Assembly (NCBI RefSeq): GCF_041260665.1
Contig: NZ_JBGCCT010000008.1
Coordinates: forward strand, 310,001 to 374,000
Direction: 5' to 3'
Source: Catenulispora sp. GP43
Lineage (GTDB): Bacteria > Actinomycetota > Actinomycetes > Streptomycetales > Catenulisporaceae
DNA: 64,000 nucleotides
Of the stretch, positions 23,339-33,170 are shown in pieces. A program made the translations under genes and the position numbers. The notes under the pieces are model-generated. The model worked only from the letters and a program-made list of their open reading frames with translations, made no database searches and was not told the DNA's origin. The first letter of the stretch is position 1; each line of letters starts with the position of its first letter.

Positions 23339-26300
23339 CAGTACTGGACCTCCTGCGATCGGCGCCGGATGACGGTGACCTCGTCGCGCTGGTTGCCGGT
23401 CGGGCCGAGGTAGTTGAAGGCCCAGGACAGCTGGGCGTAGCCGCCGATCAGGTGCGTGGGCTTGAGCATGACCCGGGTCAGGGAGTTGTGGATGCCGCCG
23501 CGCTTGCCGGTCTTCTCGGCCTTGGGCACGCCCACGGTGCGGTCCTGCGCGTGGTGCATGTAGACCGTCCCCTTGGGCATCCGGTGCGACACGACGGCGC
23601 GCGCGACGACCACCCCGTTGCGGTTGACCGCCTCGATCCAGTCGTTGTCGTGCACGCCGATGGCGGCGGCGTCCTGGTCGGACATCCAGATGACCTGTCC
23701 GCCGCGTGACAGCGAGAGCATGAACAGGTTGTCCTGGTACTCGGAGTGGATGGACCACTTGTTGTGCGGCGTCAGGTACCGGACGGTGACCTCGGCCTGG
23801 CCGTCGGGGCCGAGCCGGGGCTCGCCGAACAGCCGGTTCATGTCCAGCGGCGGCCGGTAGACCGGCAGCGCCTCGCCGAACTCGTGGATCCAGTCGTGGT
23901 CCAGGTAGAAGTGCTGGCGGCCGGTGAGGGTGTGCCAGGGCTTGAGGTGTTCGGTGTTCAGGGTGAAGGGGGCGTAGCGGCGTCCGCCGGATTCGTTGCC
24001 GGACCATTCCGGAGAGGTGATGACCGGGACCGGTGCGGCCTGGGTGTCGGCGTAGGTGATCTGCTTGCCCTCGTTCTCGGCGGCCAGGTGCGCGAATTCC
24101 TTGCCGACCTGCTTCTCCAGCTGGTGGAAGCCTTGGACGGCCAGCCGTCCGTTGCTGGTGCCGGACAGGTGCAGGATCGCGTTGCAGGCCTTGATGCCGG
24201 TGTCGATCAGGGGGCGTCCGTCGGCCGGTCCGCCGCGCGCCGTCCCGTTCAGGGCCTTCAGAGCCTCGACTTCTTTGTCGGGGACGAATTTCAGGCCCTT
24301 GACCGGCAGCCCGAGCTTCTCCACGTTCGGCCCCAGCGTGGCCATCTTCGCCGCGACCGCCGTGTAGTCGCGCTCGACGACGGCCAGCGCGGGCATCGTC
24401 TTGCCCGGCACCGGTTCGCACTGGCCGAGCTTCCAGTCCAGCACCACGCCGCCGGGCTGCGCGATCTCGCCGGGGGTGTCGTGTTGCAACGGTGCGGCGA
24501 CGATGTCGTGCCGGGTGTCCAGGCGTCCGGCGGCCAGTTCGCTGAAGCGCCGGGCGACGGCGTGGAAGGCGTCGAAGTCGGTGCGGGCCTGCCACGGCGG
24601 GTCGACGGCGGGGCTGAAGGAATGGATGTAGGGATGCATGTCCGTGGAGGACAGGTCGTGCTTCTCGTACCAGGTGGCCGCCGGCAGGACGACGTCGGAC
24701 AGCAGCGCGGAGGACGTCATCCGGAAGTCCAGCGACAGCAGCAGGTCCAGCTTGCCCTCGGGGGCTTGCTCCCGCCAGGTCACGTCGTGCGGCCGCACGT
24801 CTTCGTGTGCTTCCTCGGCGCTGAGGGAGGAGTGCGTTCCCAGCAGATGCTTGCTGAAGTACTCCGCGCCCTTCGCGGAGGATCCCAGCAGGTTGGCACG
24901 CCACAAGGTGAGGATCCGGGGCCAGTTCTGCGGCGCGTCGGGGTCCTCGCAGGCGAAACCGAGCCGTCCGGCCTTCAGTTCGTCCACCACGTGCGCCGCC
25001 GGCTCCTTGCCCGCGGCTCGTGCCTCGTCGACGAGGTCCAGCGGGTTCCGGTCGAAGGTCGGGTAGGACGGCATCCATCCCAGCCGCGCCGAGCGCGCCA
25101 GACAGTCGGCGCCGGTCATGCCTCGCATGGTGCCGGAGGCGAGCGGGGAGGTGAGGACCTCGGTGCGGAACTGGTCGTAGCGCCACTGGTCGGTGTTCAG
25201 GTAGAAGAACCCGGCGCCGATGGCCTGGCGGGGCGGGCGTGACCAGTCGTTGGCCGAGGCCAGGGTGGCCCAGCCGGTGGCCGGCCGGCACTTCTCCTGG
25301 CCGACGTAGTGGGCCCAGCCGCCGCCGTTGCGGCCCTGGCAGCCGGTGAGGGTGAGCAGCGCCAAGAAGGACCGGTAGATGGTCTCGGAGTGGAACCAGT
25401 GGTTGGTGCCGGCGCCCATCAGGATCATGCACCGGCCGCCGGATCTCGCGGCGGTGTCGGCGAACTCGCGGGCGATCTTCACCGCGAGCCGGGCCGGGAC
25501 GGAAGTCTGGGCCTCGGCCCAGGCCGGGGTGCCCGGCGCTGTGGCGTCGTCGTAGCCGGTGGGCCAGATGCCGGGCAGGTCGGTGCGCGCCACGCCGTAT
25601 TGGGCGAGCAAGAGGTCGAACACGGTGGTGACCAGCGGTCCGCCGGGGTGCAGCCGGATGGCCGGGACGCCCCGGGTGTGGATCTCGCCGCGGCCCTGGC
25701 CGTGTGCTCCGCCGTCGGTGTCGAAGCGGGGGAGCAGGACTTCGGCGGGGATCGCTTCGGGCAGTCCGAGCACGCTCAGGCGCGGTTCGACGCCGTCCAG
25801 GTCCAGGTTCCAGCGGCCCTGGCCGGACTCGGTCCAGCGGAAGCCGATGGAGCCGTTGGGGACGACGGGGCGGCCGGTGGCGGCGTCCAGGACGACGGTC
25901 TTCCAGGCAGCGCCGTCGGTTGCCGGTGCCTGGCTGTCCGCACCGTCGTCCAGGTCGGCGGCGCGGACGAACTTGTCGGGGACGTAGTAGCCGCCCCGGT
26001 CGTGTTCGGCCAGGGTGATCAGGAACGGCAGGTCGGTGAACTGCTTGACGTAGGAGTCGAAGAACTCGTTGTGGCCCTCGACGAAGTGTTCCTTGAGGAT
26101 GACGTGGCCCATGGCGATGGCCAGCGCGGCATCGGTGCCGGGGTGCGGGTGCAGCCACTCGTCGGCGAACTTGGCGTTGTCGGCGTAGTCCGGGGCGACG
26201 GCCACGACCTTCTGGCCCCGGTAGCGGGCCTCGGCCATCCAGTGCGCGTCGGGGGTGCGGGTGACCGGGACGTTGGAGCCCCACATGATCAGGTAGGCGG

Positions 26301-27066
26301 CGTCCCACCAGTCGCCGGACTCCGGGACGTCGGTCTGGTCGCCGAAGACCTGCGGGGAGGCCACCGGCAGGTCGGCGTACCAGTCGTAGAACGACAGCAT
26401 GGTGCCGCCGATCAGTGACATGAAGCGGGCGCCGGAGGCGTGGGAGACCATGGACATGGCCGGGATCGGGGAGAAGCCGGCGACGCGGTCGGGGCCGTGC
26501 TCGGCGATGGTGTGCACGTGGGCCGCGGCGATGATGTCCACGGCCTCGTCCCACGTGGCGCGCACCAGGCCGCCTTTGCCGCGGGCCTGCTGGTAGGCGC
26601 GGCGGCGCTCGGGGTCGGCCTGGATCGCGGCCCACGCGGCGACCGGATCGCCGCCGGCGGCGGTCTTGGCGGCGCGGAACTGCTCCAGCAGGACGCCGCG
26701 GATGTAGGGGTACCGCACGCGCGAGGGGGAGTAGGTGTACCAGGAGAAGGAGGAGCCGCGCGGGCAGCCGCGGGGTTCGTACTCGGGGCGGTCCGGGCCG
26801 ACGGAGGGATAGTCCGTGGCCTGCGTCTCCCAGGTGATGATGCCGTCTTTGACGTAGACCTTCCAGCGGCACGAGCCGGTGCAGTTGACGCCGTGGGTGG
26901 AGTGGACGATCTTGTCGTGGCTCCAGCGGTCGCGGTAGAAGACGTCGCCTTCCCGGCCGCCCTGGTACTGGACGCTGTGCAGGTCGTTCGCGGTGCTGCC
27001 GCGGAGGAAGTACTTTCCGGCCGCGAGCAGGAGCGCGTCGGGCTCCGTGGATCCGTCGCTCGGCAC
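23338..27066 (-). CDS. narG: respiratory nitrate reductase alpha subunit
   Basis: 1242 residues, the normal NarG size. The FS0 cluster ligands H58, C62, C66 and C101 are present (HGVNCTGSC, RGCPRGSSFSWY). Molybdopterin-binding stretches follow, for example GARFMSLIGGTMLSFYDWYADLP, LIMWGSNVPVTRTPDAHW and LTGCQGRNGGGWAHYVGQEK. NarG reduces nitrate at a Mo-bisMGD centre on the cytoplasmic face. GTG 27066 is preferred to GTG 27096 since AAGGAGG precedes it; the AAGGA before 27096 abuts the codon. A twin-arginine signal is absent, as expected for NarG. No narK transporter or narX/L-type regulator is present here. Confidence 0.95.
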   Translation of the reverse strand: MPSDGSTEPDALLLAAGKYFLRGSTANDLHSVQYQGGREGDVFYRDRWSHDKIVHSTHGVNCTGSCRWKVYVKDGIITWETQATDYPSVGPDRPEYEPRGCPRGSSFSWYTYSPSRVRYPYIRGVLLEQFRAAKTAAGGDPVAAWAAIQADPERRRAYQQARGKGGLVRATWDEAVDIIAAAHVHTIAEHGPDRVAGFSPIPAMSMVSHASGARFMSLIGGTMLSFYDWYADLPVASPQVFGDQTDVPESGDWWDAAYLIMWGSNVPVTRTPDAHWMAEARYRGQKVVAVAPDYADNAKFADEWLHPHPGTDAALAIAMGHVILKEHFVEGHNEFFDSYVKQFTDLPFLITLAEHDRGGYYVPDKFVRAADLDDGADSQAPATDGAAWKTVVLDAATGRPVVPNGSIGFRWTESGQGRWNLDLDGVEPRLSVLGLPEAIPAEVLLPRFDTDGGAHGQGRGEIHTRGVPAIRLHPGGPLVTTVFDLLLAQYGVARTDLPGIWPTGYDDATAPGTPAWAEAQTSVPARLAVKIAREFADTAARSGGRCMILMGAGTNHWFHSETIYRSFLALLTLTGCQGRNGGGWAHYVGQEKCRPATGWATLASANDWSRPPRQAIGAGFFYLNTDQWRYDQFRTEVLTSPLASGTMRGMTGADCLARSARLGWMPSYPTFDRNPLDLVDEARAAGKEPAAHVVDELKAGRLGFACEDPDAPQNWPRILTLWRANLLGSSAKGAEYFSKHLLGTHSSLSAEEAHEDVRPHDVTWREQAPEGKLDLLLSLDFRMTSSALLSDVVLPAATWYEKHDLSSTDMHPYIHSFSPAVDPPWQARTDFDAFHAVARRFSELAAGRLDTRHDIVAAPLQHDTPGEIAQPGGVVLDWKLGQCEPVPGKTMPALAVVERDYTAVAAKMATLGPNVEKLGLPVKGLKFVPDKEVEALKALNGTARGGPADGRPLIDTGIKACNAILHLSGTSNGRLAVQGFHQLEKQVGKEFAHLAAENEGKQITYADTQAAPVPVITSPEWSGNESGGRRYAPFTLNTEHLKPWHTLTGRQHFYLDHDWIHEFGEALPVYRPPLDMNRLFGEPRLGPDGQAEVTVRYLTPHNKWSIHSEYQDNLFMLSLSRGGQVIWMSDQDAAAIGVHDNDWIEAVNRNGVVVARAVVSHRMPKGTVYMHHAQDRTVGVPKAEKTGKRGGIHNSLTRVMLKPTHLIGGYAQLSWAFNYLGPTGNQRDEVTVIRRRSQEVQY

Positions 27067-27168
27067 CGGGCCTCCTTGATGGCGAGTCTCCTTCACTCCT
27101 TGTGGTGACCCGTGCGGGAGGTGCGAACCGGCCGGTCACCTGTCCGGAGCAGCGGGGACGCGTTATGT

Positions 27169-27184
27169 GCAACCCACCGGTTGC
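27169..27184. promoter_or_regulatory. ArsR-type operator 1
   Basis: Perfect palindrome GCAACC-CACC-GGTTGC in the 189-bp divergent region between narG and the SRPBCC gene. It shares the TGTGCAACCC half-site with the second palindrome 16 bp on. Confidence 0.6.
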
Positions 27185-27200
27185 GTGTTCGGGCACCCAT

Positions 27201-27228
27201 GTGCAACCCTGGAGTTGCACGTTACGAT
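27201..27228 (+). promoter_or_regulatory. ArsR-type operator 2 with -10 element
   Basis: GTGCAAC-CCTGGA-GTTGCAC (27201-27220) is a perfect 7-bp inverted repeat immediately followed by TACGAT (27223-27228), a good -10 for the SRPBCC-ArsR operon. Binding here would block RNA polymerase. Confidence 0.65.
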
Positions 27229-27255
27229 CGCACTGAAGGAACGAGGGAGCACGCC

Positions 27256-27696
27256 ATGAGCACCGACATCCAGGACCGCATCGAGCGCGAGACCCTGATC
27301 GCCGCCTCCCAGGACCGGGTCTGGTCCCTGGTGACCGAGCCCGGCTTCTGGGTCGCCCCGACCGGCGCCACCGCCGCCGCGGGCCAGACCACCGTCGCGC
27401 ACCACGACGAGTACGGCGACTACCCGGTGCGGGTGGAGAAGGTCGACCCGAAGAGCTATGTGTCCTACCGCTGGGCCAGCGCGTACAAGGGGCAGGAGTT
27501 GCGTGAGGGCATCACGACCCTGATCGAGTTCACCCTCACGCCCGAGGACGGCGGCACCCGGCTGCGCGTGGTCGAGAGCGGCTTCGCCGCGCTGGACGGC
27601 GGCGAGGACACCCGGCGCGGGGCGCTGAAGGACAACACGGAGGGCTGGGCGCAGGTGATGGAGGCGCTGCGCAAGCGCGCCGAAGAGGCTGCGTGA
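27256..27696 (+). CDS. SRPBCC (AHSA1-like) domain protein
   Basis: 146 residues. The ERETLIAASQDRVWSLVTEPGFWVAP start and the C-terminal LIEFTLTPEDGGTRLRVVESGF...WAQVMEALRK pattern are those of the START-like AHSA1/YndB family, which binds small hydrophobic ligands. Pairing with a downstream ArsR repressor is a common arrangement in actinomycetes. GAGGGAG lies 7 bases before ATG 27256. The ligand is unknown. Confidence 0.85.
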   Translation: MSTDIQDRIERETLIAASQDRVWSLVTEPGFWVAPTGATAAAGQTTVAHHDEYGDYPVRVEKVDPKSYVSYRWASAYKGQELREGITTLIEFTLTPEDGGTRLRVVESGFAALDGGEDTRRGALKDNTEGWAQVMEALRKRAEEAA

Positions 27697-27713
27697 GGTC
27701 GCGGGGGGTTTCG

Positions 27714-28145
27714 ATGGATCCGATAGCGGGGGGTGGCGGCGGGGCCGCGGCCGCGACGTCCGGCGGCGATGAACCCGGCCTCGCTGCCGAACCCGGCCTC
27801 GCTGCCGAACCCGTCGACGAGGTCCTGGCCGCCCTCGCCGACCCGACCCGCCGCCGCCTGCTCGACCTGATCTCCGCCCGCGGTACCGCCTCGGCCACCG
27901 AGCTCGCCGGCGGGCTGCCGGTCACCAGGCAGGCCGTGGTCAAACACCTGGCCGTCCTCGACGCCGCGGGCCTGGTCACCGGGCGCCGGCAAGGCCGTGA
28001 GGTCCGCTACGAGGTCCGCTCCGCCGCCCTGGATGCCACCGCGCGCTGGATGGCCTCCCTGGCCGCCGACTGGGATCGCCGCCTGGCACGGATCAAGGCC
28101 GTCGCCGAAGCGGCGGAGGTTGCGGCGCGCGACGAGCACCACTGA
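27714..28145 (+). CDS. ArsR-family transcriptional repressor
   Basis: About 143 residues. After an Ala/Gly-rich N-terminus with a duplicated EPGLAA unit comes a winged helix: VLAALADPTRRRLLDLISARG, then ATELAGGLPVTRQAVVKHLAVLDAAGLV with the wing GRRQGREVRYEV. ATG 27714 follows a GGGGGG stretch. A GTG at 27693 would overlap the SRPBCC stop (GTGA) and is an equally possible start. It probably represses its own operon through the two palindromes at 27169-27220. Confidence 0.85.
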   Translation: MDPIAGGGGGAAAATSGGDEPGLAAEPGLAAEPVDEVLAALADPTRRRLLDLISARGTASATELAGGLPVTRQAVVKHLAVLDAAGLVTGRRQGREVRYEVRSAALDATARWMASLAADWDRRLARIKAVAEAAEVAARDEHH

Positions 28146-28254
28146 TACGCCAGTATGCCGCTACGCCGGTATGCCGATATGCAGTGACGACACGCCGACC
28201 GCGCCCCGCCGCGTTTCTTAACGAGAATTTCAGGTCCGCCTGCAAAGCTGTCTA

Positions 28255-28306
28255 GCTCCGGTGATTCGCGCTGCTGTCGACAGCGCGAATCACCGGAGCC
28301 TGTTTT
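28255..28306 (+). terminator. strong intrinsic terminator
   Basis: A perfect 19-bp stem (28255-28273 with 28281-28299) and 7-base loop CTGTCGA is followed by CTGTTTT. It lies between the convergent ArsR and BadF-type genes and can work in the plus direction. Confidence 0.85.
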
Positions 28307-28327
28307 CAGGCCGGTTTCAGACCGGTC

Positions 28328-29275
28328 TCAGGCCGGGGAGGCGACCGGCGCGTCGACGCCCCAGCGCCCCACCGCGTAGCGCACCGCCCCCACGACCGGA
28401 GCGTCGGTCACCACCGTGATGGGTCCGGGCGCGCGCTCCCGGACCCGGTGCAGCAGCCGGGGATGTCCTGCGGCCGCCACCGAGCCGCCGAGCAGGACCG
28501 GCGGATCCTGCAGATCCAGACGGCGGGCCGCCGACCCGGCCATGCCCGCGATCTCGTCGGCCAGCACGTCGATCAACCAGCCCGCGACCGCATCGCCGGC
28601 ATCCGCCGCGGCGAACACCGCCGGCGCCAACCCGGCCAGCCGCCGGTCGGACTCCTGGCCGCGGTGGATCGCCAGGACAACGTCCAGGGCCCGCTCCCGG
28701 CCGAAGTGCGCGGTGACGGCGTCGAGCAGCGCGGTCGCCGGACCCCGGCCGTCCTCGGCGCGCACCGCCCAGAACAGCGCGGCCCGGCCCAGATCCCCGC
28801 CGCCGCCCCAGTCCCCGGACTCCCAGCCCAGGCCCGGGAACGTCGCGGTGCGGCCGTCGGGGGCCACCGCCACGCAGTTGATGCCGGTGCCGCAGACCAC
28901 TGCGACGCCCTGCCGCTCCGGCGAGCCCGCGTAGAGCACGGCGAAGGTGTCGTTGGCGACGTAGACCTCCTCGGCCCAGCCGCGCGCCTCGACCTCGGCC
29001 TGCAAGGCGGCGATCTCCTCGGGCAGGTCGGCGCCGGCCAGGAAGGCCCCGATGCCGCGCACCGGGGCGCCGCCGCCCTCCTGGAGTACCTCGGCGACCA
29101 GCGCGTCCAGGACCGCCATCGCCGCCGGCACGCCCAGCGCCTGCGGCCGGAACGCCCCGCCGACGGCACGGCTCACCTGCGAGCCGTCGGCGCGGACCAG
29201 GCGCACATCGGTCTTGCTGTTGCCGCCGTCAACGGCGAGAAGCAGTACGTCGCGGCGTCCCTCAGCGGTGCTCAT
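28328..29275 (-). CDS. BadF/BadG-type sugar kinase (N-acetylglucosamine kinase-like)
   Basis: 315 residues. The ASKHA ATPase marks are LAVDGGNSKTDVRL (phosphate 1), VVCGTGINCVAV (phosphate 2), GLGWESGDWGGGGDLGR and VLLGGSVAAAGHPRL (adenosine). The family includes eukaryotic-type GlcNAc kinase and bacterial amino-sugar kinases. ATG 29275 is preferred; an in-frame GTG lies 9 bp upstream. No sugar-transport neighbours are present, so the substrate is open. Confidence 0.85.
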   Translation of the reverse strand: MSTAEGRRDVLLLAVDGGNSKTDVRLVRADGSQVSRAVGGAFRPQALGVPAAMAVLDALVAEVLQEGGGAPVRGIGAFLAGADLPEEIAALQAEVEARGWAEEVYVANDTFAVLYAGSPERQGVAVVCGTGINCVAVAPDGRTATFPGLGWESGDWGGGGDLGRAALFWAVRAEDGRGPATALLDAVTAHFGRERALDVVLAIHRGQESDRRLAGLAPAVFAAADAGDAVAGWLIDVLADEIAGMAGSAARRLDLQDPPVLLGGSVAAAGHPRLLHRVRERAPGPITVVTDAPVVGAVRYAVGRWGVDAPVASPA

Positions 29276-29309
29276 GAGCGGCACCCTATCGCCGCCGCGC
29301 GATCTTCCC

Positions 29310-29528
29310 TCACTCGCCGCTGGGCGGCACCTTCGGCCTGGGCTGGATGGACAGCGGGCTGATCCCCACCATCGTCAGACCGGCGCGCGCATAGCTCAGG
29401 AACACCGAGCGCGCGGCCCGGCAGACCGCGCATCGTGCTCGCTCCCGTCGCCAGACCCCGGACAGCTCACGCCCGAGCTCGTCGGCGTATCGCTGGAACA
29501 CCACCCGGTCTTGGTCGGCGACGGACAT
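29310..29528 (-). CDS. small hypothetical protein with CxxC
   Basis: 72 residues from ATG 29528, with AGGAG 6-7 bases upstream. It begins VADQDRVVFQRYADELG and has one CAVC pair followed by ARSVFLSYARAGLTMVG and a Pro-rich tail. A single CxxC could bind metal in a dimer or be redox active. Not recognised. Confidence 0.6.
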   Translation of the reverse strand: MSVADQDRVVFQRYADELGRELSGVWRRERARCAVCRAARSVFLSYARAGLTMVGISPLSIQPRPKVPPSGE

Positions 29529-29599
29529 CGGCGGCTCCTGACTGCGACTGACAGATGTGATCTGGGTTACAGCCATATTGCTGACACCTGCTTGAAAGG

Positions 29600-30064
29600 T
29601 CAACGACCAGTGACGACTCGGCTCCGACCGCGGAACTCGGCGACGATCTCCTCAGTCGGACCAGCACCATCGCCCGAGCCGTCCGCACCACCCCGCGTTA
29701 CCGTCACGTCATAGATCCCGCTCCGCCCGGCCAGCACCCGCTCGACCGCGCACGCCGTGAGCACATCGCCCTCGGCCACCGGCGCCAGGAAGCTGACGTC
29801 GGCCCCAGCCGCGACCGTCACCGGCCCATGGCTGTTGCAGGCCAGCGCGAACGCGGTGTCGGCAAGCAGGAACACGTACCCGCCATGCCCGATGGCGTGC
29901 CCGTTCAGCATGGAGGCGGCCACCCGCATCCGCGCCACAGCCCGCCCCGGCGCCAGCTCGACAAGCTCGATCCCCAGCCCCGCCGAGGCCTTGTCGGCGT
30001 CGAACATGCGGCGTGCGGCGTCCAGCCCGGCGGCTTCTTCGGCGGCTTCTCTTTCGGTGTGCAT
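29600..30064 (-). CDS. PaaI-type hotdog thioesterase
   Basis: 154 residues. The hotdog signature GHAIGHGGYVFLLADTAFALACNSHG is clear, preceded by RMFDADKASAGLGIELVELAPGRA. PaaI-like enzymes hydrolyse acyl- or phenylacetyl-CoA thioesters as a safety valve in aromatic degradation. No other paa genes are in view, so a general acyl-CoA role is possible. The C-terminus carries a Gly/Asp-rich insert before the last strand. Confidence 0.87.
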   Translation of the reverse strand: MHTEREAAEEAAGLDAARRMFDADKASAGLGIELVELAPGRAVARMRVAASMLNGHAIGHGGYVFLLADTAFALACNSHGPVTVAAGADVSFLAPVAEGDVLTACAVERVLAGRSGIYDVTVTRGGADGSGDGAGPTEEIVAEFRGRSRVVTGR

Positions 30065-30074
30065 GCCAGCGACT

Positions 30075-30641
30075 TTATGCCGCCGTGGGATCCGGCCCGC
30101 GCACGGCCACCCGCAGTTCGGCGAACGCCTCGGCCAGCGAGTCCGGCGTGTAGTGCGCGTTCAACCCGCTGGGATTGGGCAGCACCCACAACCCCGTCGC
30201 CCCCACCGTCTGCTCCTGACGCCCCATCACCGCCTTCGGCGCGTCGAACGCGACCCGGTACGCCCCGATCCCGACCACCGCCAGCCAGCGCGGCCGGAAC
30301 TCGGCCACCTTCGCCCGCAGCACCTCCCCGCCGGTGCGGTACTCCTCCGGCCGCAGCTCGGCGGCGCCGGCCGTCGCGCGCGCCACCACGTTCGTGATGC
30401 CCAGGCCCAGCCCGATCAGCTGCTCCTGCTCGGCCGGCGCGAGCTGGCGCGGGGTGAAGCCGGAGCGGTGCAGGGCGGGCCAGAAGCGGTTGCCGGGGCG
30501 GGCGAAGTGGTGTCCGGTCAGGGCCGAGAGCAGGCCGGGGTTGATGCCGCAGAACAGGACGTCCAGGTCCGGCGCGATGACGTCGGCCAGCGTGCGGCCG
30601 TTCGCGGCGGCCAGGTCTTCGGGGGTGTGGCGGGCCGTCAT
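30075..30641 (-). CDS. mug: G/U mismatch-specific DNA glycosylase
   Basis: 188 residues. Mug family motifs: VLFCGINPGLLSALTGHHFARPGNRFWPAL (active-site GINPG with N) and WVLPNPSGLNAHY. The enzyme removes uracil or ethenocytosine from mismatches. ATG 30641 begins MTARHTPEDLAAANGRTLADV. It follows by 11 bases the start of the thioesterase gene on the same strand, so the two may be cotranscribed, with this gene first. Confidence 0.9.
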   Translation of the reverse strand: MTARHTPEDLAAANGRTLADVIAPDLDVLFCGINPGLLSALTGHHFARPGNRFWPALHRSGFTPRQLAPAEQEQLIGLGLGITNVVARATAGAAELRPEEYRTGGEVLRAKVAEFRPRWLAVVGIGAYRVAFDAPKAVMGRQEQTVGATGLWVLPNPSGLNAHYTPDSLAEAFAELRVAVRGPDPTAA

Positions 30642-30726
30642 GGGTACGACCGTACGCGACGCTGCCGGGCCCCGCCGCCCGCGCGCCACCGTGACGGGCG
30701 CCCCAGAACGAGTAAGAATCCTGAGT

Positions 30727-31986
<1,260 letters not shown>

Positions 31987-32004
31987 GAGATGTCAACCCC
32001 ATGA

Positions 32005-32040
32005 TGACAACCTGTCCGGACGTTAAAATGTCATAACATT
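32005..32040 (+). promoter_or_regulatory. probable iol operon promoter region
   Basis: A small AT-rich island contains TAAAAT (32024-32029) as a -10 candidate and the inverted repeat AATGT-CATA-ACATT (32027-32040) over the start region, about 80 bp before iolG. The rest of the gap is GC-rich. Confidence 0.4.
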
Positions 32041-32117
32041 CGGTTGACCGGCTGCCCGGTCCGCAGGAAGCTCGCACCAAGTGGCCACCACAAGCACCGG
32101 TAGCGACGGAGGCTGGC

Positions 32118-33170
32118 ATGACACTCTTGGGGCTGGTCGGCGTCGGGCGCATCGGGGCCTTCCACGCCAGGACCCTGCACGGTCTGCCGGACGTCGAGGT
32201 GGTGGTCGCCGACGTGCAGGCCGGCCGGGCCGAGGAGCTGGCCGCCGCGCTCGGCACGCGCTGGGCCCCGGACATCGGCTCGCTGCTGCGCACCGATCTG
32301 GACGCGCTGGTCGTCGCCACCTCCACCGGCAGCCACGCCGAGCTGATCGAGCGTGGCGTCGCCGCCGGCATCCCGGTGTTCTGCGAGAAGCCGGTCGCCG
32401 AGAACAGCGCCAAGACGCTGGAGGTCATCAAGAGCGTCGACAAACACGGCGGCCGGGTGCAGATCGGGTTCCAGCGGCGCTTCGACGCCGGCTACGCGGC
32501 GGCGCGCGCCGAGGTGCGGGCCGGGGCGCTGGGCCGGGTGCACACGGTGCGGGCCCAGACCTGCGATCCGGTGCCGCCGCCGGCCCGGTACATCGCGACC
32601 TCCGGCGGGATCTTCCGGGATTGCAGCGTGCACGACTTCGACGCGATCCGCTGGGTGACCGGCCGGGAAGTGGTGTCGGTGTTCGCCTCCGGTTCGAACC
32701 GGGGCGCGCCGTTCTTCGCCGAGTTCGGGGACGCTGATACCGCCGCGGCCGTGCTGCGGCTGGAGGACGACGCGCTCGCGACCGTGACGGCGACGCGGTA
32801 TCACGGTGCGGGGTATGCGGTGACGCTGGATGTGGCCGGGACGAACGCCAGTGTCGGCGCCGGGTACGACGACGGGCTGCCGGTGCGGCCGGTGGGCGTG
32901 CCCGTGCCCGATCCCGGCGGCGGCCGTGGTGGGGGCGGCGGTGGCGGTGGCGGCGCGGCGTGGCCGAAGGGCCCGGCGTACGCAGGCTTCATGGACCGTT
33001 TCCACCAGGCCTACATCGATGAGCTCCAGGCCTTCGTACGCTTCGCCCAGGGCCGGATCGAGAACCCCTGCCCGGTCGGCGACGCGCTGGAGGCGCTGTA
33101 CGTCGCAGAGGCCTGTGACGTGTCGCGAACCGAGAACCGGCCGGTGACGATAACGGAGGTGCGGCGATGA
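32118..33170 (+). CDS. iolG: inositol 2-dehydrogenase (Gfo/Idh/MocA family)
   Basis: 350 residues. The NAD-binding start is LGLVGVGRIGAFHARTL. The family active-site lysine lies in FCEKPVAEN, and GGIFRDCSVHDFDAIRW carries the catalytic Asp/His pair. It oxidises myo-inositol to 2-keto-myo-inositol. A Gly-rich insert (GGGRGGGGGGGGG) interrupts the C-terminal domain, a slippage-type expansion. First gene of the operon; its stop overlaps the iolE start (ATGA). Confidence 0.9.
   Translation: MTLLGLVGVGRIGAFHARTLHGLPDVEVVVADVQAGRAEELAAALGTRWAPDIGSLLRTDLDALVVATSTGSHAELIERGVAAGIPVFCEKPVAENSAKTLEVIKSVDKHGGRVQIGFQRRFDAGYAAARAEVRAGALGRVHTVRAQTCDPVPPPARYIATSGGIFRDCSVHDFDAIRWVTGREVVSVFASGSNRGAPFFAEFGDADTAAAVLRLEDDALATVTATRYHGAGYAVTLDVAGTNASVGAGYDDGLPVRPVGVPVPDPGGGRGGGGGGGGGAAWPKGPAYAGFMDRFHQAYIDELQAFVRFAQGRIENPCPVGDALEALYVAEACDVSRTENRPVTITEVRR

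Noticed and set aside
21755-27220. Single 1821-codon frame covering narH and most of narG
   Set aside because: The upstream 1290 codons are an out-of-frame shadow of narG; narH starts at 23338.
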